Source: Atrina japonica
Taxonomy: Eukaryota; Mollusca; Bivalvia; Pterioida; Pinnidae
Length of the DNA: 64,000 nt
Reading direction: 5' to 3'
Assembly (NCBI GenBank): GCA_030159075.1
Contig: BROG01000228.1
Span: forward strand, 1 to 64,000
Shown here: piece after piece, positions 33,108 to 48,100 of the stretch
How the letters are laid out: every line of letters starts with the position of its first letter
Position numbering within the stretch: the stretch's first letter is position 1
Position numbers and translations under genes: made by a program
Notes under the pieces: generated by a model
Database searches by the model: none
What the model saw: only the letters and a program-made list of their open reading frames with translations
Told to the model about the DNA's origin: nothing

Positions 33108-33198
33108 ATGGAGGAAAGCTTCCCTGAATTGTTACCACATTACCAGTATGAAGAAACAGAAAACCTACTGAACAGGGAGGATAGCAATAGTGGTCAGT
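33108..33198 (+). CDS. SV2-like coding exon 1
   Basis: ATG at 33108 inside an exon beginning at 33080 (acceptor CACTACAG|CAATGC), so a 5' untranslated exon must lie upstream. Donor CAGT|GTAGGT gives phase 1. Acidic cytoplasmic N-terminus. A three-codon upstream frame (33082-33093) precedes the start. Confidence 0.75.
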
Positions 33199-36100
33199 GT
33201 AGGTAGACTTTTTGTGATGATCTACCAGTATTTCATAGTCATTATATAACAATATTGAAAATAGATGTTATATTTGTCTCTTTTTTGAATTCATATGTAG
33301 TTTTAATGTTCATGTGTAGTCAAATTGACAAGGGACTGTTTATAATGAAAAATGAAGTATATATAAATCTAAGAGATGATGCTTTAAACAATGATTTTCC
33401 AAAAATTTCCTAGAGTAAATTTTGTGGGAATGACGAGCAATTGTTCCCAGTAAGATAGTTACATGTATATCCATCATCAGGTATTTCTAAGCATTTGACA
33501 GATAATGATATTTGTTTTTAATAACAGGTCACAATCCTGCTAAAGTGATTTCATTGATTGATGAAATGACAAGATTTCAAATACAGATAAACTCTAGATA
33601 ATACTAGATAAACTCTTAAGTCATTCACCCCTAAAGACACATTTAGAATGATCTAAGTCTTTGATTTACAGAAGAATCCACAGGCCACAAAATAACAGAA
33701 ATCGTCATAACCCATGCATTATTAGGTTATGCTGAAACCGTAACCTGTAGGTTTGATGAGTTAGTAAGAACTTCGACAAAAACATCAACGTAACCTGCAG
33801 GTTTGATGAGTGAATGAGAACTTTGGCATAAACATCTTCATTTGTTTTGAAGTTATAGTCTGTTGTTAAATTTTATTTGCAAGGTAATCTTAAGTTTGAA
33901 TAATTATTTAATATATTGAATTTACATTATGGCCTTAGAAATATCCATATGTGGAGTGATAGGTTTTGTGTATCTATAATGTTTAAAACAGTGTCGTTTT
34001 AATTACAGGGAGGGGTTATGGCAGAGATGCTGCCAGTTATGAAGAGGCCTTAAAAGAAACAGGTAAATACAAATTTGTTTGTTTATATGGTGCTTAATGC
34101 CACACACAACAATTTTCAGTTGTGGCAGCCAGTTTTTATGATGGAGGAGAGAACCAGGTTACAATGTACCCGAGGAGGGTCCAGGTGTGTCTTTCTCACA
34201 AATCAGCTTACGGTAGGCTCCAGCAGGGCTTGAACCTCTGTTAATTAGAGGTGAGAGACTTTTTGGTTTAAAGTAGATGTTCTAATCACTTAGCCATATG
34301 ATTACTAGTACTGTTTGTATATATAGAGAGAAAAGTGTATGTGTTTCTTTTTTTTTTTAAATTCAAATTCTAATTTCAAAAAACTATCAATACAAGATTT
34401 TTTTTGTTTAAGTAACATTTTGACTTGCATTTCCCTTAATTTATGATAATTTGATTTACAATGATTATAGAGAGCAACTAACTCTATTTCTATGACCATG
34501 CTGTAAATATGTGTGTTATAATTTATGTGATTTTCTTATGTAGACCATGTTTTTTTTTTCACGAGATACCACAAAACGAAAAACTATATCGCAAATTTAA
34601 TGTATATTACCCCTGCTCATAAATTTCCATGTTAAACTACATATTATGAACATAATGTTCCCTAATATGTTTGAAGTACATTTTTTATGCTACTTTTTGT
34701 TCAATGATACACATTTTATCATATCAATTGTTGCTAATCAGTTTGAAGTTTTATTTGCTCAAATGACATTTTGTAGGTTATGGCAAGTTCCACATCTTCG
34801 TGATACTGCTGTGTGGATGGGCAGTATCCAGTGACGCTATTGAGGTACTTTCAGTATCATTTATGTTACCATCGGCAACCAGAGATCTGGATATGTCCTC
34901 ATCGGAAAAGGGATGGTTAAATGCAATCATATTTGTAGGTGGGTATAATCATAGACCTTTTCATGATAACTGTGGTTCTGTAACTTTTGCTGGCAAAATG
35001 ATACATATACCTGCAAAATTAGTACTGTTTTTTTTTCTGAGAATTTTATTTACACTTAATTTTGCAAGAGCTCTTACTCATTAAAATAAAATTCTCGCTT
35101 TATTTTCAATCTTGATACTGAAATTGAAACTGAAATGCACAATGCAGTGTTCTTAGGCTTGATTTTTGCCAATGGACATAAAACTAAAGTTTAAAAAGAC
35201 AGCTGATATTTATTGTGAGGTTTCATCAGAACAGAGGTGTATGGAGGATAATGTTTGTAATGAAGTATAATATAAGTATGACAAAAGGGACATTCCAGAT
35301 TTACAGTAACATTGTTGCAGTAACTGATTGTTTCCTGACATAATTTTCCGAGAATCTGTATCATTTTGCCATCCAAAGTTACTCATCAGTAGTTATGGTG
35401 AAAAGCTTCTATATGAATTACTATAACTTGACATACCATTGGTTCTCATATTTATTTGTTAAAGACCATTCAAATAGTATCTTGCAAGTCAGAATTACTA
35501 ATAGTGGAACCTGGCCTAAAGACCACCTCACTTATGAGACCACCTCGTATTTCAGACCACCTCATATTTCAGACCACCAGTTTTCAGTCACTGGATTAAT
35601 ATCAAATAAATACAGAACCTGACTTAAGAGACCACCTTACTGATCAGACCATTTTGAGTCAGTCAGATAGGTGGTCTAAATAGTGAGGTTACACTGTATT
35701 ACATAGGTAAAGATAGTTTTGGAAATAGCATATAAAACTAGACATTAGCAATGCAAAAATATCACAGGCAATTGCTACGTGATAGAGTATCTCAATTGGT
35801 AGAGTGACAAATCTTTAACATGAAGATCCCAGGTCTGATCCCTGATCTTAACAGATTTTTAGAACTGACTTTTCATCTCATGTCTACACAGCTCTAGGCA
35901 TAGATGAAAGGCAGATGGTCTAGGATGTGCAATTTGATACTTTCGTTGGATTGTGAAAGTGTAGAGACACTTTAAAAGTAAAAGCTGTTGGAAGTACGGA
36001 CCACTTAGAATGGACACAAACACACTCTAGATACCTCTCCCTGCCTCATAGGGACAAGTGGCAAGGGATTGAAGTAGTCACACGGCTCATTAAATCAAGC

Positions 36101-39100
36101 CAAAGGAAGCAATTAATATGCCGGACATTCCATAATTACACAGTTATACATAAAACATTATGTCTAACTACATGACAATGTACTTGAGCTTATCTTTAAC
36201 TTGTTGTTGTTGTTGTTGTTGTTGTTGTATTGTTGTTTAATGTCCCACTCAAGAATATTTCACTCATATGGAGACATCACCAAATGCCGATGAAGGGCTT
36301 CAAATTTTGGCCTATGCTCGGCACTTACGGCCATTGAGCAGTGAGGGTTCTTTAACGTGCCAACACCTACTGTGACACGGGACCATGGTTTTTACTGTCT
36401 CATCCGACAGACAGGAAACCAATCTGCCGTCGGCTGGACTCGAACTCACGACCTCACGATCAAGAGTCGAGCGTGCTACTGACTGAGCCAGGCTGGCTCT
36501 TATCTTTAACAGCAAAGGATCTATAATTGGTACTTGATAATAAGCACCAGATTACATTGTTACTATTACATATTATTAATCAAGTAAAGTAATATTGGCC
36601 TAATACAGGAATCTGCCCAAACAATATGAAATTAAATACTAAGCCAATATTGACAACAAAACTAAGCCAATATAAAAAAAATAACTAAGCCAGTATTGAA
36701 AAAACTTGGCCAATATTGAAGTAGCATGACCAAATGGAAATTCAAGTGAGAGTGACCATCATTTGTTTTTCAAATCGAACCATACACACATTTTTCTTTT
36801 TCTCAGCATTGGCCTAGTTGAACTTCATATCAGCAGAGTTAATTAACAATATGCTCATTAATCAGTGATTTCCATATTCACCTCTGGTGAATATGACAGA
36901 CCTCGGCACAATAACTAGCCCAATATGGATATCACTGATTAATAACCCTATAATGTTATCATTGTCTTTTGACCTCAAATCTAGTATTATTTGACTCCTT
37001 TGGTGATATTCTGTTGATGAGGAATCTGAGCACCTTGCATTAATCCACATTCTCTCACCAATACTTAGTGATGGTATGAAGCAAGTGCTGTATAGAGCTA
37101 CTTATATGGGAAAATTTGCTAGTTCACTTTAAATTGCAGCAGACTTATCCCTATAGTTAATTGCTGAATGTTGTTCATTTTACATTTTTTGATGGCTGAT
37201 CACAATACCAAAATCTTTGTTTTCTGAAAGAAATTTTGGCTCACTGACGACTAACAATTTGTGGTAAATCAGTGGTGGATGACCTAGTTGTGAACAAATG
37301 ACCTGTACCAGAGCATTTAGAATCCAGACCAGGTCACATTATATAAACTTTAAAAGTGGAGCTGGACCGTCAACATACATGTTATTTTTGTATACGTGGC
37401 ACTGAAAGTCATCAGAAGAGACCCATAACTCGACCCCATGTCACAGAAGACATTGACTTGTCAACTCCTGAAAAGAAATGGACTCTGTTCTCAATCAATG
37501 ACTTAGACCATTACAAATGTGTCTGTAGGGGTGAATGAGTTCAGCTTTCAGTATGATCAGCATATGTCCACAGGATACACCTAAATTCTCAACTGGTTGT
37601 GAAAAGAAATCTTGGTGTAAAACTGGTCAAGAGACTTTATTTTCTAAACTCATGGATGTATCTTTTGATTTTTTTACAGGCATGATGATTGGAGGATATT
37701 TCTGGGGATCTCTTGCTGATCAACATGGACGTCGTGCAATTTTGCTTGGGTCATTAACAGTCAACGGACTCGGAGGTCTGGCATCCAGTACTTCTCAGGT
37801 GTTCTGGGTGTTCCTATTGACTAGATTTATAAGTGGTGTGGGGTAAGACAAATTCCATGTATTCTTACAATTTTAATATTGTATGACATTTTTATAAACC
37901 CTTATGATGTCATCATAAATACATGCACATACAGAATACCACCTTTATCCTTTATTGATTTGACTTGTGTAACCTATATGGCTTTCTGTTATGTTTCAGT
38001 TTTTCTGAAATATCAATGAGCCAAATCCTTCATATATATTTTAAAAGAATCAACATTTCAATCTTTTGTATGAATAATTTATATTTGCATGTATTTATGA
38101 TGACTTCACATGGAAATTTACACACCAGATACAATAGAATCAGAAAATATTTTATTGTGGTTTTAAATTCGTTTATTTCATTGGTTTCATTTATCAACAA
38201 AATTTATACCATAACAGAATTTTACATATATTACACTTACTAATAGAAATAATTTCTTTTACTTTCTAGTCAATGAATTCGTTTTATTTTTAAAACAACA
38301 AAATTTCAACCCCATGAAATATTTCTGATTCTACAGTATCTAATGACAATCAAGAATTGTTGGATCTCAAAGACAAAGAGGAACAACATAACATAATGTC
38401 TTTAAAAATAAATTACAAAAAACATTTTACTTGTTCCTAAAATCTGTAGATATTTAGTTCAGCTTCCAACTTTAGAACTTAATGGTAGCATAGAAAGATG
38501 TATGCAAAAACTTTAATAGATACAAGAAATTTTACATATTTCAGCTGTTTATCTTTTCTTTTACAGAGTTGGTGGTAGTATTCCTGTAATATTTGCGTAT
38601 TTCACAGAATTTCAACCAAAAGAAAAGCGAGGGATGATGATAAGTGTACTTGCAACATTTTGGATGTTTGGAAACATAATTGCTGCAGGTAGGAATCCAT
38701 TATGTAATAAAGTGCAACCTGCCATAAAAGACCACATGTAAGATACCACCTGTCTTGTGAGAGCACATTCTCAGATCCACTCAGTTAAATAATCATGTAG
38801 ATAAAACATCATTTGTGAGACCACATTCTCAGATCCACTCAGTTAAATAATCATGTAGATAAAACATCATTTGAGATACCACCTGTCTTGTGAGACCACA
38901 TTCTCAGATCCACTCAGTTAAATATTCATGTAGACAAAACATCATTTGATAGACCACCTATCTTGAGCATGTTGATAAATCACATTTCAGTGTTAAAGGG
39001 GTGGTCTCTCAAGACAAGTTGTACTGTACTGTATGCCTGGAAATTTTCACCTTTTTTAGCAATACAAACATGTTCACCCCGGTCTTAGCTTTAACCTAAA

Positions 39101-42100
39101 TCACAATAATAGTATGGATGTCATGAATGCCGATGCTTCAGATATTTGCCGTGAAAGTTTTGTCTTATTTTATTAAATTGTAAATTAAATTGTACACCCC
39201 TGAATTCTGATAGAGGATTTAACCATTCTTTGGAAATGGCAGGTTCAAATTTGATTTCAGGGGTTTCTATCATTTATCGTTGTTATTTCACAGGTTTAGC
39301 ATGGTTGATAATACCTCAGTCTATAGGCTACCACTCCCCAAGTTTTACGTACAACAGCTGGAGAATCTTTGTGGCCATATGTACAATACCAAGCCTGTCA
39401 TCAGCAGCTATATTTGTCCTTATGCCTGAGAGTCCAAAGTTTTTACTGACAGTAAGTATGGTTTTGAATGTAGTACAGATACTGACTTCCTGTCCTTCCT
39501 TTTCCGTGGATTAAAATTTGTTTTCATTTGTCTTTTGATTATGCAATAAACATATATCATTACATTTGAAAAAAATTTGCTTATGTGTTGATAATATAAG
39601 AATTTTGCTTCTATGTGAAAAAGTGGGGCATTGACCCCCCACTCCACCTCACCCTGGTCCCTACAATTGTGATGGATATACAAAGTCTTGCAAAATCGAA
39701 CTTTTACACATCCTATTAATGCACATTTTTTCAATATAGGTATCAATAGATTAAACTTTAAATTGTTAAATATCCTCAGGACAAAAAATGTGGAATATGT
39801 AATGTTGGTTTTTCTAAATATTCTGCATAATTGCCTAACCTTGATTTTTATGGATGCCTAAGAAATCAGACCAGTTTTAGTTGAACTTTTAAAGTTGTTT
39901 TCTCCACCGAGGGTATTAACTGAATGTTATGTTCCCTACTTGTTCACATAAGACATCAACCATTTTTCACATACAGTATTATCTTAATGGTACATGCAAC
40001 ACTTGCTCTAACACAGCTGTATTGTTTTAATTGTATGTATAGTCACATAAGACTTTATCTTACTGGTATGATCTTACTGGTATGATCTTACTGGTATGTG
40101 CCCCATTTGTTCATAAATAGGTCATTATCTTAATGCCATTTGTCGTACTTGTTCACATAAGATATTATTTTAATGACTTGTGCTCCACCTGTTCTCATAA
40201 TACATTATCTTAATGACATATTACCCACATGTTCACGTAGGGTTTTTATCTTTAAGGTATATCCCACACTTGTTCTTACATAGTGCATTACATGCCCCAG
40301 GGCATTATCTTAATGCTATGTGCCACACTTGTGCACATGTAAGCATTTAGTATAAGTAACAAAGTTTTGTTGTCTATTCAACAGGTTGGAAAAGAACTTG
40401 ATGCATTGACTGTTTTAAAAAGAGTGTATGAAATCAACAAACCAAAGGCATCTATACCATACAGTGTAAGTGTTATTTGTATGTTTGTTAATTTGTACCT
40501 TACTGGATTTCTAGGAAAACAGACGGACAAAATCATTGTCAAATACAAACACTGCAACAATGAAAATCCCAATGTATATAAATTGCCATGCTTGTGTGAT
40601 GCCATGGTTTAATCATAGACATCTCAACTGCACAACAGTCAACTGTTTCATCCCTGTCTGATGAACTGTTGCCTGGCTGTGACATCACTGATTAAACTGT
40701 GGCATCATAGAAGCATGGCATATTATATACATGCGTGATTTTTGTAGTTACAGTGTCTGTTAAACACCTGTTGACATTTATTTTATTATTGGGAAATACA
40801 ACAGTTACTTCATGGATTTGCAGGCAACAGTCAAAAAATTGTCCTGAAGCATCAGGGAAGTTGCAGAAAAACTGTTACCCAAGGCTGGTAAATCAGAGAA
40901 TATTGTCATCTTAAGAAATAGTCTAGTAGCAACAGATATGTATAAATACAAATGGATGGACCAGGAAAATGAAATTTTTCTTTCGCGTAAGAATGAGGTG
41001 GAAAAAAAAGGCTTTTTTTAATTTTGAGGTTGGTTTTCTTTTTTAATTTTCAACATAAATTTTTTAGTCCCCCTACAGTTCCCAGTCCTGTAACTCTGGA
41101 TGCCAACATTATACAGATTCCCACAAAAAACATAAATGTCGTCATGGTAACTGATTGTTTCTTCATGTCATTTATTGGAAATCTGTCATTTTGTCATCCA
41201 AAGTAACAAGTGAGCAGTTATTGTGAAAAGGTCTATTCTAGTTACAGTTCAGTTTGCATCTATTAATTTGACATTTATATAAATTGCCACAACATTTATT
41301 GTAACATATATAGACTTCAGCCGACAAGCCTAATTGCACATTATTATACAGAGATATAGCATTAGATTATTTTATTCACGTGCACCCTATTAATTCAGTC
41401 ACAGAGATGCCATTGTAATGCAAGTGTGTAGGTATATAAAAATTATGTCCAGATAGATAGAATTACCCGGTAACTACGATACACCATAACAGTCCAGTTT
41501 TTTTTTAACAGGTTAATTCAATTATATCGCCATCTGACTATAGAGTACATTCAAAACATCATGATGAACTAAGAGAGGGTAGAAGACGTTGTTGTTCATC
41601 AGTTGCAATTAGTGCTAGAGTGGTAAGTATAAATTTACAAAACTTGGCTCAGCACCATAAAAGTTGAGAATTTACTCAAGTCTGAAAATTTTCTCAACTT
41701 TGCCTGCTCAGCCAATCAGATTTCAGGATTAGTCAAAGTTGAGTACTTAAGTAATTCTTAATTCTTATGGTGCCAGGACCAGGATCTGTCTGTCTTAGTA
41801 TTACACACCACATTCAACAATTTTTATGTTCTACAGTCGTCAAGTGGTTAGAGTATTGCGCTTTAAACCACAAAGTATCTCACCTCAAAGTGGGTTTGAG
41901 TCCCGCTGGAGCCTAAGCTGATTTTGTGAGAAAGTTTGCCAGTTTACTTGTGGAAGGCTGGTGGTCTCTTCCTGGGTAAATTGTATTCGGGTTCTCTTCT
42001 CCACCACTAAAGACTAGCCGCCACCATATAAAAATTTGTTGAGTGACGTAAAACAAACTTCAAATTCAAATTCAGTTCTAAATATAAGTTCTTCAGTAGT

Positions 42101-45100
42101 GGCCAGTTTTTAATGATGGAGGACAAAGCCCAGTTATAATATATCAAGGAAAAGACCACCCTTTCACAAATAAACTTGCACACTTCCTCACAAAATCAGC
42201 TTAGATTCCAGTGGGGATTGAACCCATGCTAACCTGAGGTGAAAAACTTTGTGATTTAAAGTGTCTTCTCCAACCACTCTGTCATGAAGGTCTCTACATA
42301 TGCGTCAGTAGAAAGTTCATGTTTATAGTTAACTCATCTACCCTGGAACACATCTGTAAATCAGTAACTTAGTCCAATACAAATGTGTCTTCAAGGTGAA
42401 TGGGTTAAAGCCACATTCCGGGAAGTAGTGTTCATAAATAAACTTTTCTGTACTCTCTTAAAGGGTATTCGCATGAACTTTCGTTGTATTTTTAAAGTCC
42501 TATTCCAACTAATTAGTTAATTAATCTTGGGAAATACCTAACACATTGATCTATTTATAAACGTTAAAGTGTCGGCAGTCAGGTGGTGACACTCTACTGC
42601 AGTACAATAACTAGGGCAGCTTTTCAGTATAACTTGATACATACAGTCAGGTATTGAGATAGGATATAATTTATTTTCCATATCAATTTTATTGCTCACT
42701 ATAAATAGCTTAATGCATGACATTTTACAAATGGATGGTCAAGGGTTTGATTCAAAGGACGGGGTCATACCAAAACTCTAAAAAAAAAAGGTAGTGACTG
42801 TTCCTTCACCAAGAACTCCACATGAGAAGTGAAAGTAACGTCTTCTGGATGAAACTTACAACTAAGGTTCAGTATTACAGTAGGCGGGGCATGTTAACTC
42901 ATCCACCCCTGAAAAACAATGGACTCTTCTGTAAATTAATGACAGACCAGTCCAAATGTGTCTTTAGGGGTGAATGAGTTAAAGAACTCGTACTGCATTA
43001 GCGTAATTCCATACCACAGATCAAAATTTGAGGTATTTTACTTTCAGCGGGTAACACCATCATCAAAGTAAAAAAAAAAATGCTGGGGTGTAAAAGAACA
43101 ATGAAACAGTGTCAAATTTCAAGTGTTGTAATTTGTAATGCATCACTGAGTAAATATATATATTTATATATTTTTTCATAAATACCCCAAATAAGATGGC
43201 ATAGTATATATTTGAATTTATTAAAGTGAGATGCCAGGCTTCTTTGTACATAGATAGATCTCAATCCATTAAGGTCTGTGAGTCAACTCTCAGTATTTAG
43301 CATGAAATGTATTCACATCTATATACAGTCACAGTTGGAGTTTGTTCTGTCTGGTAGACTTTCAGGACAATGTCATTTCATTTAACCTTTTGGTTATGTT
43401 TCAGTTACTTTCTACCTCAAAAGAATTATTCAGAGTGCCATTGTTGAGGAAAACAGTTATTATGACCATAGTCTATTTCACTCTTAGTTTTGGGTGAGTA
43501 TGTTTTATATTTGTTTTCCACTGCCCTCTACATTTAGTTAGATAAAATATGCAAAGTCTAAGTTATATCTGTAACCCCCCCCCCAAAAAAAAAAAAAACA
43601 AAGTTTACATTGATTTTGCATTGAATAATAACAATTCAAATAACAAATTTATTTAATAGGGTTGTATCAGGGTTTTATGTAACCCGTTTTGGATCTGGAT
43701 TTTTCGTTAACCATAGCAATTTCCGGTATATGTGTTTGTGTTGATCATAAAAATAAAATGTAGATAGGCAACAATTTCATTGCCTGGAATGTGCCAGATT
43801 TGGTATCTTTTCTGGAAGAAAAATGTATATCTTGCATATTTAATCGCAAAAATGAGATATTTAGCTTGTGTCAACTATCAACTGTGCTTGATTCAGAAGT
43901 TCTTGACTTTAATGATAATTATGAAAACATGAATACACCAAATGATCAGTTATATCTGAAGATCGAGTGATTGTCACTAATCCTTTTATGTCATAAACCA
44001 ATTGGCATTAGCATTTGAACAATTTACCAGATATGGAATATTGTGACATTTCGATTTATTATGAAATTGTGAATCTGCTCTGGTACCCTTTGCTAACAAC
44101 CTAAAGCAGAAGCAGTAATGGTGAACCAAAAGCACAGTCATGTGATACTAGCACAGAAACATCTAGAATAATAATGGACAGTATGAGAACCCAAAACTCC
44201 CTTATTGACAAACCCTTATGTTTCATCAGTAAAAATGTAACAATGCATGTTTATATGAATTGACTTCCATCTTTATCTCTCTCTATTGACTTCACTTGCC
44301 CTTTAACTTAAATGTCAGTATTTCTGTGTTTTGACATGTAACATTATGGATATCTTTATAAGTGTATTTTCTTATTATTATTGTAGATACTATGGATTAT
44401 GGATGTGGTTTCCAGAACTATTTAACAGAGTACAAAAGTATGGTGGTTCACCCTGTGATGTGCTCACGCCTCTAGTTTCTCCCAATACTACAGCTAAACC
44501 TTTCAACAGTACAGTAACACCAACCTATAGCCTGATGGCCACAGACAACCACACTGTCCCAGAGAAACCCAGTGACTGGATTTATTTCTCTGGATTTATG
44601 ACAGCACTTTCAAATCTTCCAGGCAACATAATTTCCATATTGTTTATGGATAAATTTGGGAGGAAAACATTACTTGGTTTGTATTAACATTTTAGAAAAG
44701 AAAGAAAATGTATATAGAGGGAATGCTAGTGACTCTTTAGCTTTCTTGAACCACAGGCTTACCTGATCTGTTCCGAACTTGTGTTTGTTCAACATCCTTT
44801 CGCTTGATTCTCTGTATCATCTCAAAGGGAGATAATTCAAAATGACTGAGAATATGTTCAGTCTGTTAAATTTTCTTTGTGACAAACCTTACATTAAAGC
44901 CCTAATATATTATAGATTTAAGTTAATTCAGACTCTGACTTCAGAAGTTGGGATGGTATTACAGGAATGCAAAGTTGTCTGAAATATTACAATTCATAAA
45001 ATCTTTTCGAAATCTCATTTTATAGGGTGAATTTTCTCCAGAATCCGGATCCAAATTGAAATAAACTTACCACAAAGCGTCCTTGGGATAAGGATTATAT

Positions 45101-48100
45101 ATAATTTTTAGTGAAACACAGTATTCTTTTCCAAGGGGAAATAAAAAAATGTTGATACCGTACTCAACCCAATAAGCACTCGGGGTGCTACACAAAAAAA
45201 AAAGGGAATGGTCGCTTATTTGGACCAATTAATAGTAAGATAGACTTAAAGCAGTTAATTTTTTATAATGTACGGTGGTAAAGTTGTTGTAATTAATACT
45301 GAGGACACCTATTGATATTCCTCTGTTGCTGGGGGAGGGAGGGGTTAGAGATATACTGTTACTTATGTTTTTCTGGTCCTCATCTCCTTGTCAGCCGGCT
45401 AGAAAAGATACTTGATCGTGTGAAAAAAAGGAGAGTAAATCTGAACTATAGGGTGAGGGGCACTTTTAGGGACATGGGCTCTAGGTTGAATACAGTATGA
45501 AAAGTTATGACACAGTCTGTAGTAATATTTCAAAGTTTTATTCACCGACTTTTATTGACAAAACAATAAGGCATTTATCTTGCATCCACTATGATTTTTA
45601 TCTTAGAGTCAGTTGCTATTTGACTATGACAAAAACCTAGAATTTATGTCCCAGTAAAAAACCAGGTTCAGGTAATCGGGGTTTGACTATTTAACCTTCA
45701 ACAAAGGGTTACAAAATTACATATTAAATTTGGTAGTGCATATAGTAGCATTACATTTTGTCAGATTCTTTACCTGTAGCAGCAGTAGTTGCTATCATTT
45801 AAACCAGGGTTTGTACAGTCCTTGAAAAGTGCTTAAAAACAAAGATACTCTTGAAAAGTGCCTGAGTTTAATGCAACATGCTTGATTTATTTCATCAGTG
45901 CTTGAATTCTATTAAATTAGCTCCATCATACAGACACTTCACGTAGTCTAATACGATTTGAGTAAAGCATTTTTATGATGCTGTACTGCTGGATCTCTTT
46001 AGTGTGTTGTGAAACTCTAAGCAGAATTTTGAGGACCGCCATTGAAATCTGAAAGAACATTGCTGTCTGTCATTTTTTTTTACTTTGTTTAAAAATATAC
46101 GGTCCATTGAAAGTGCTTGAAAACTGCTTTAGAAACACTATGAAAAGTTCTGCAAAAGTGCTGGTAAAATCTTTTTCATTGGCTGTATGAACCATGTAAA
46201 CACATCATACAGTGTATCCAAAGTTTGTTTCATTTACTTTTGCAGCAAGTAGTATGGTAGCATCAGGTATCAGCGTGTTTCTTATACCAGTGATACACAA
46301 TCAAATACAGAACTTACTGATCTCTTGTTTATTTGGTGCTGTGTCCACGATTGGCTGGAATTCATTAGATGTATTATCAGCAGAGTTGTTTCCAACAAAT
46401 GTCAGGTAATTTTTTTTGTGTGATATCTGCTTTAATTCACTTAATTGACATACACAATAATTCTATTAAGCTACCATAATTTTTAGCTCGCCTGTTTGAA
46501 GAACAGAAGAACTTTTGCTGTCACTGAATTGGCGTCGGCTTCATTGACGTCATCCTTTTTCTGTGTTAAGGTTTTTGCACATTGTCTAGGGTCATTACAC
46601 AGCAATGCAGGGGGGTGCTGGTTGCTGTGGCCTAATTTTGACCCAAATTTTTAGCTCACTTGGACTTGGTCATTTACTATATGAATAGTACTGCATTAAG
46701 CTTTTTGTTTCAGTCCATTGTAATTCAAGTGCTGAAGCTACAGCCATGAAAATTCACATTCACATTGTCTAGGGTTATTACACAACAATGCAGGGGGATG
46801 GTGTTTGCTGTGGCCTAATTTTGACCCAAAGTTTTAGCTCACCTGGACTTTGTTATTTACTATATGAAATGTCCTGCATTAAGCTTTTTGTTTAAGTCCA
46901 TTGTGGACAAAGTACTGCAGATACAGACACGAAAAAAATTCACATGCACATTTTTAGCTCACCATCAACAGATGGTAGGCTATTCATATGGCCCTGCATC
47001 CATGGTCCGTCCGTCGTCCGTCCGTCCTTAACAATTCTTGTTACCAATATTTCTCAGAAAGGACCGAGGGGATCTCCTTGAAATTTGACAGCAAGGTTCC
47101 CCTTGAGGTCTAGTTGTGCATATTACCTTTTTAGAGAGATCGGAATCCAACATGTTTAACAGTCGGCCATCTTGGGTTTTGACCAAAGGAAATTTGTTAC
47201 AGCTATTTCTCAGAATAGACTGAAGGGATTTCCTTGAAATTGAATATGAAGGTTCCCCATGAGGTATAGTTGCGCATATTACATTTTCAGAGAGATTGGA
47301 ATCCAACATGGCTGACAGGTGGCCATATTGGATTTTTAACAAAGGAAGATTGTTACCGCTACTTCTCAGAAAGGACTGAAGGGATATCCTTGAAATTTGA
47401 CATGAAGATTCCCCTTGAGGTCTAGTTGTGCATATTACATTTTCAGAGAGATCAGAATCCAACATGGCCGACAGTTGGCCATCTTGGGTTTTGACCAAAG
47501 GAAATTTGTTACAGATACTCCTCAGAAATTACTGAAGGGATCTCCTTGAAATTTGACATGAAGGTTCTCCTTGAGGTCTAGTTGTGCATATTACATTTTC
47601 AGAGAGATTGGAATCCAACATGGCCAACAGGTGGCCATCTTGGATTTTGACCAAAGGATGTTTGTTATCGCTATTTCTCGGAAAGGACTGATGTGATCTC
47701 ATTGAAATTTGAAGTGAAGGTTCCCTGTGAGCTCTAGTTGTGCATATGACATTTTCAGAGAGATTGGATTCCAACATGGCTGACAAGTGGCCATCTTGGA
47801 TTTTGACAATGGAAGTATGTATTTCTCAGAATGTACTGAAGGAATCTTTTCGAAATTGATTATGGAGGTTCCTCCCGAGGTCTAGATGTGCATATTAATT
47901 TTCAGAGAGATCATAATCCAAGATGGACACCTGTCGACCATGTTGAATTCCATTCTGTCTTAAAATGTAATATGTTCAGTTCAAGCTCAGTTTCGCTATA
48001 ATTTTGTGAAAAAAGTATTTCACAGAAATATGAATTTAATGTTGAGACACAAAATAAGAGAAAAGAATAGTCCATCATAGATCAGACATAAAACATTTTA

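Noticed and set aside
41060..41147. Possible extra SV2-like exon between exons 7 and 8
   Set aside because: The acceptor is poor, the peptide matches nothing in the family, and exons 7 and 8 already join in phase 0.
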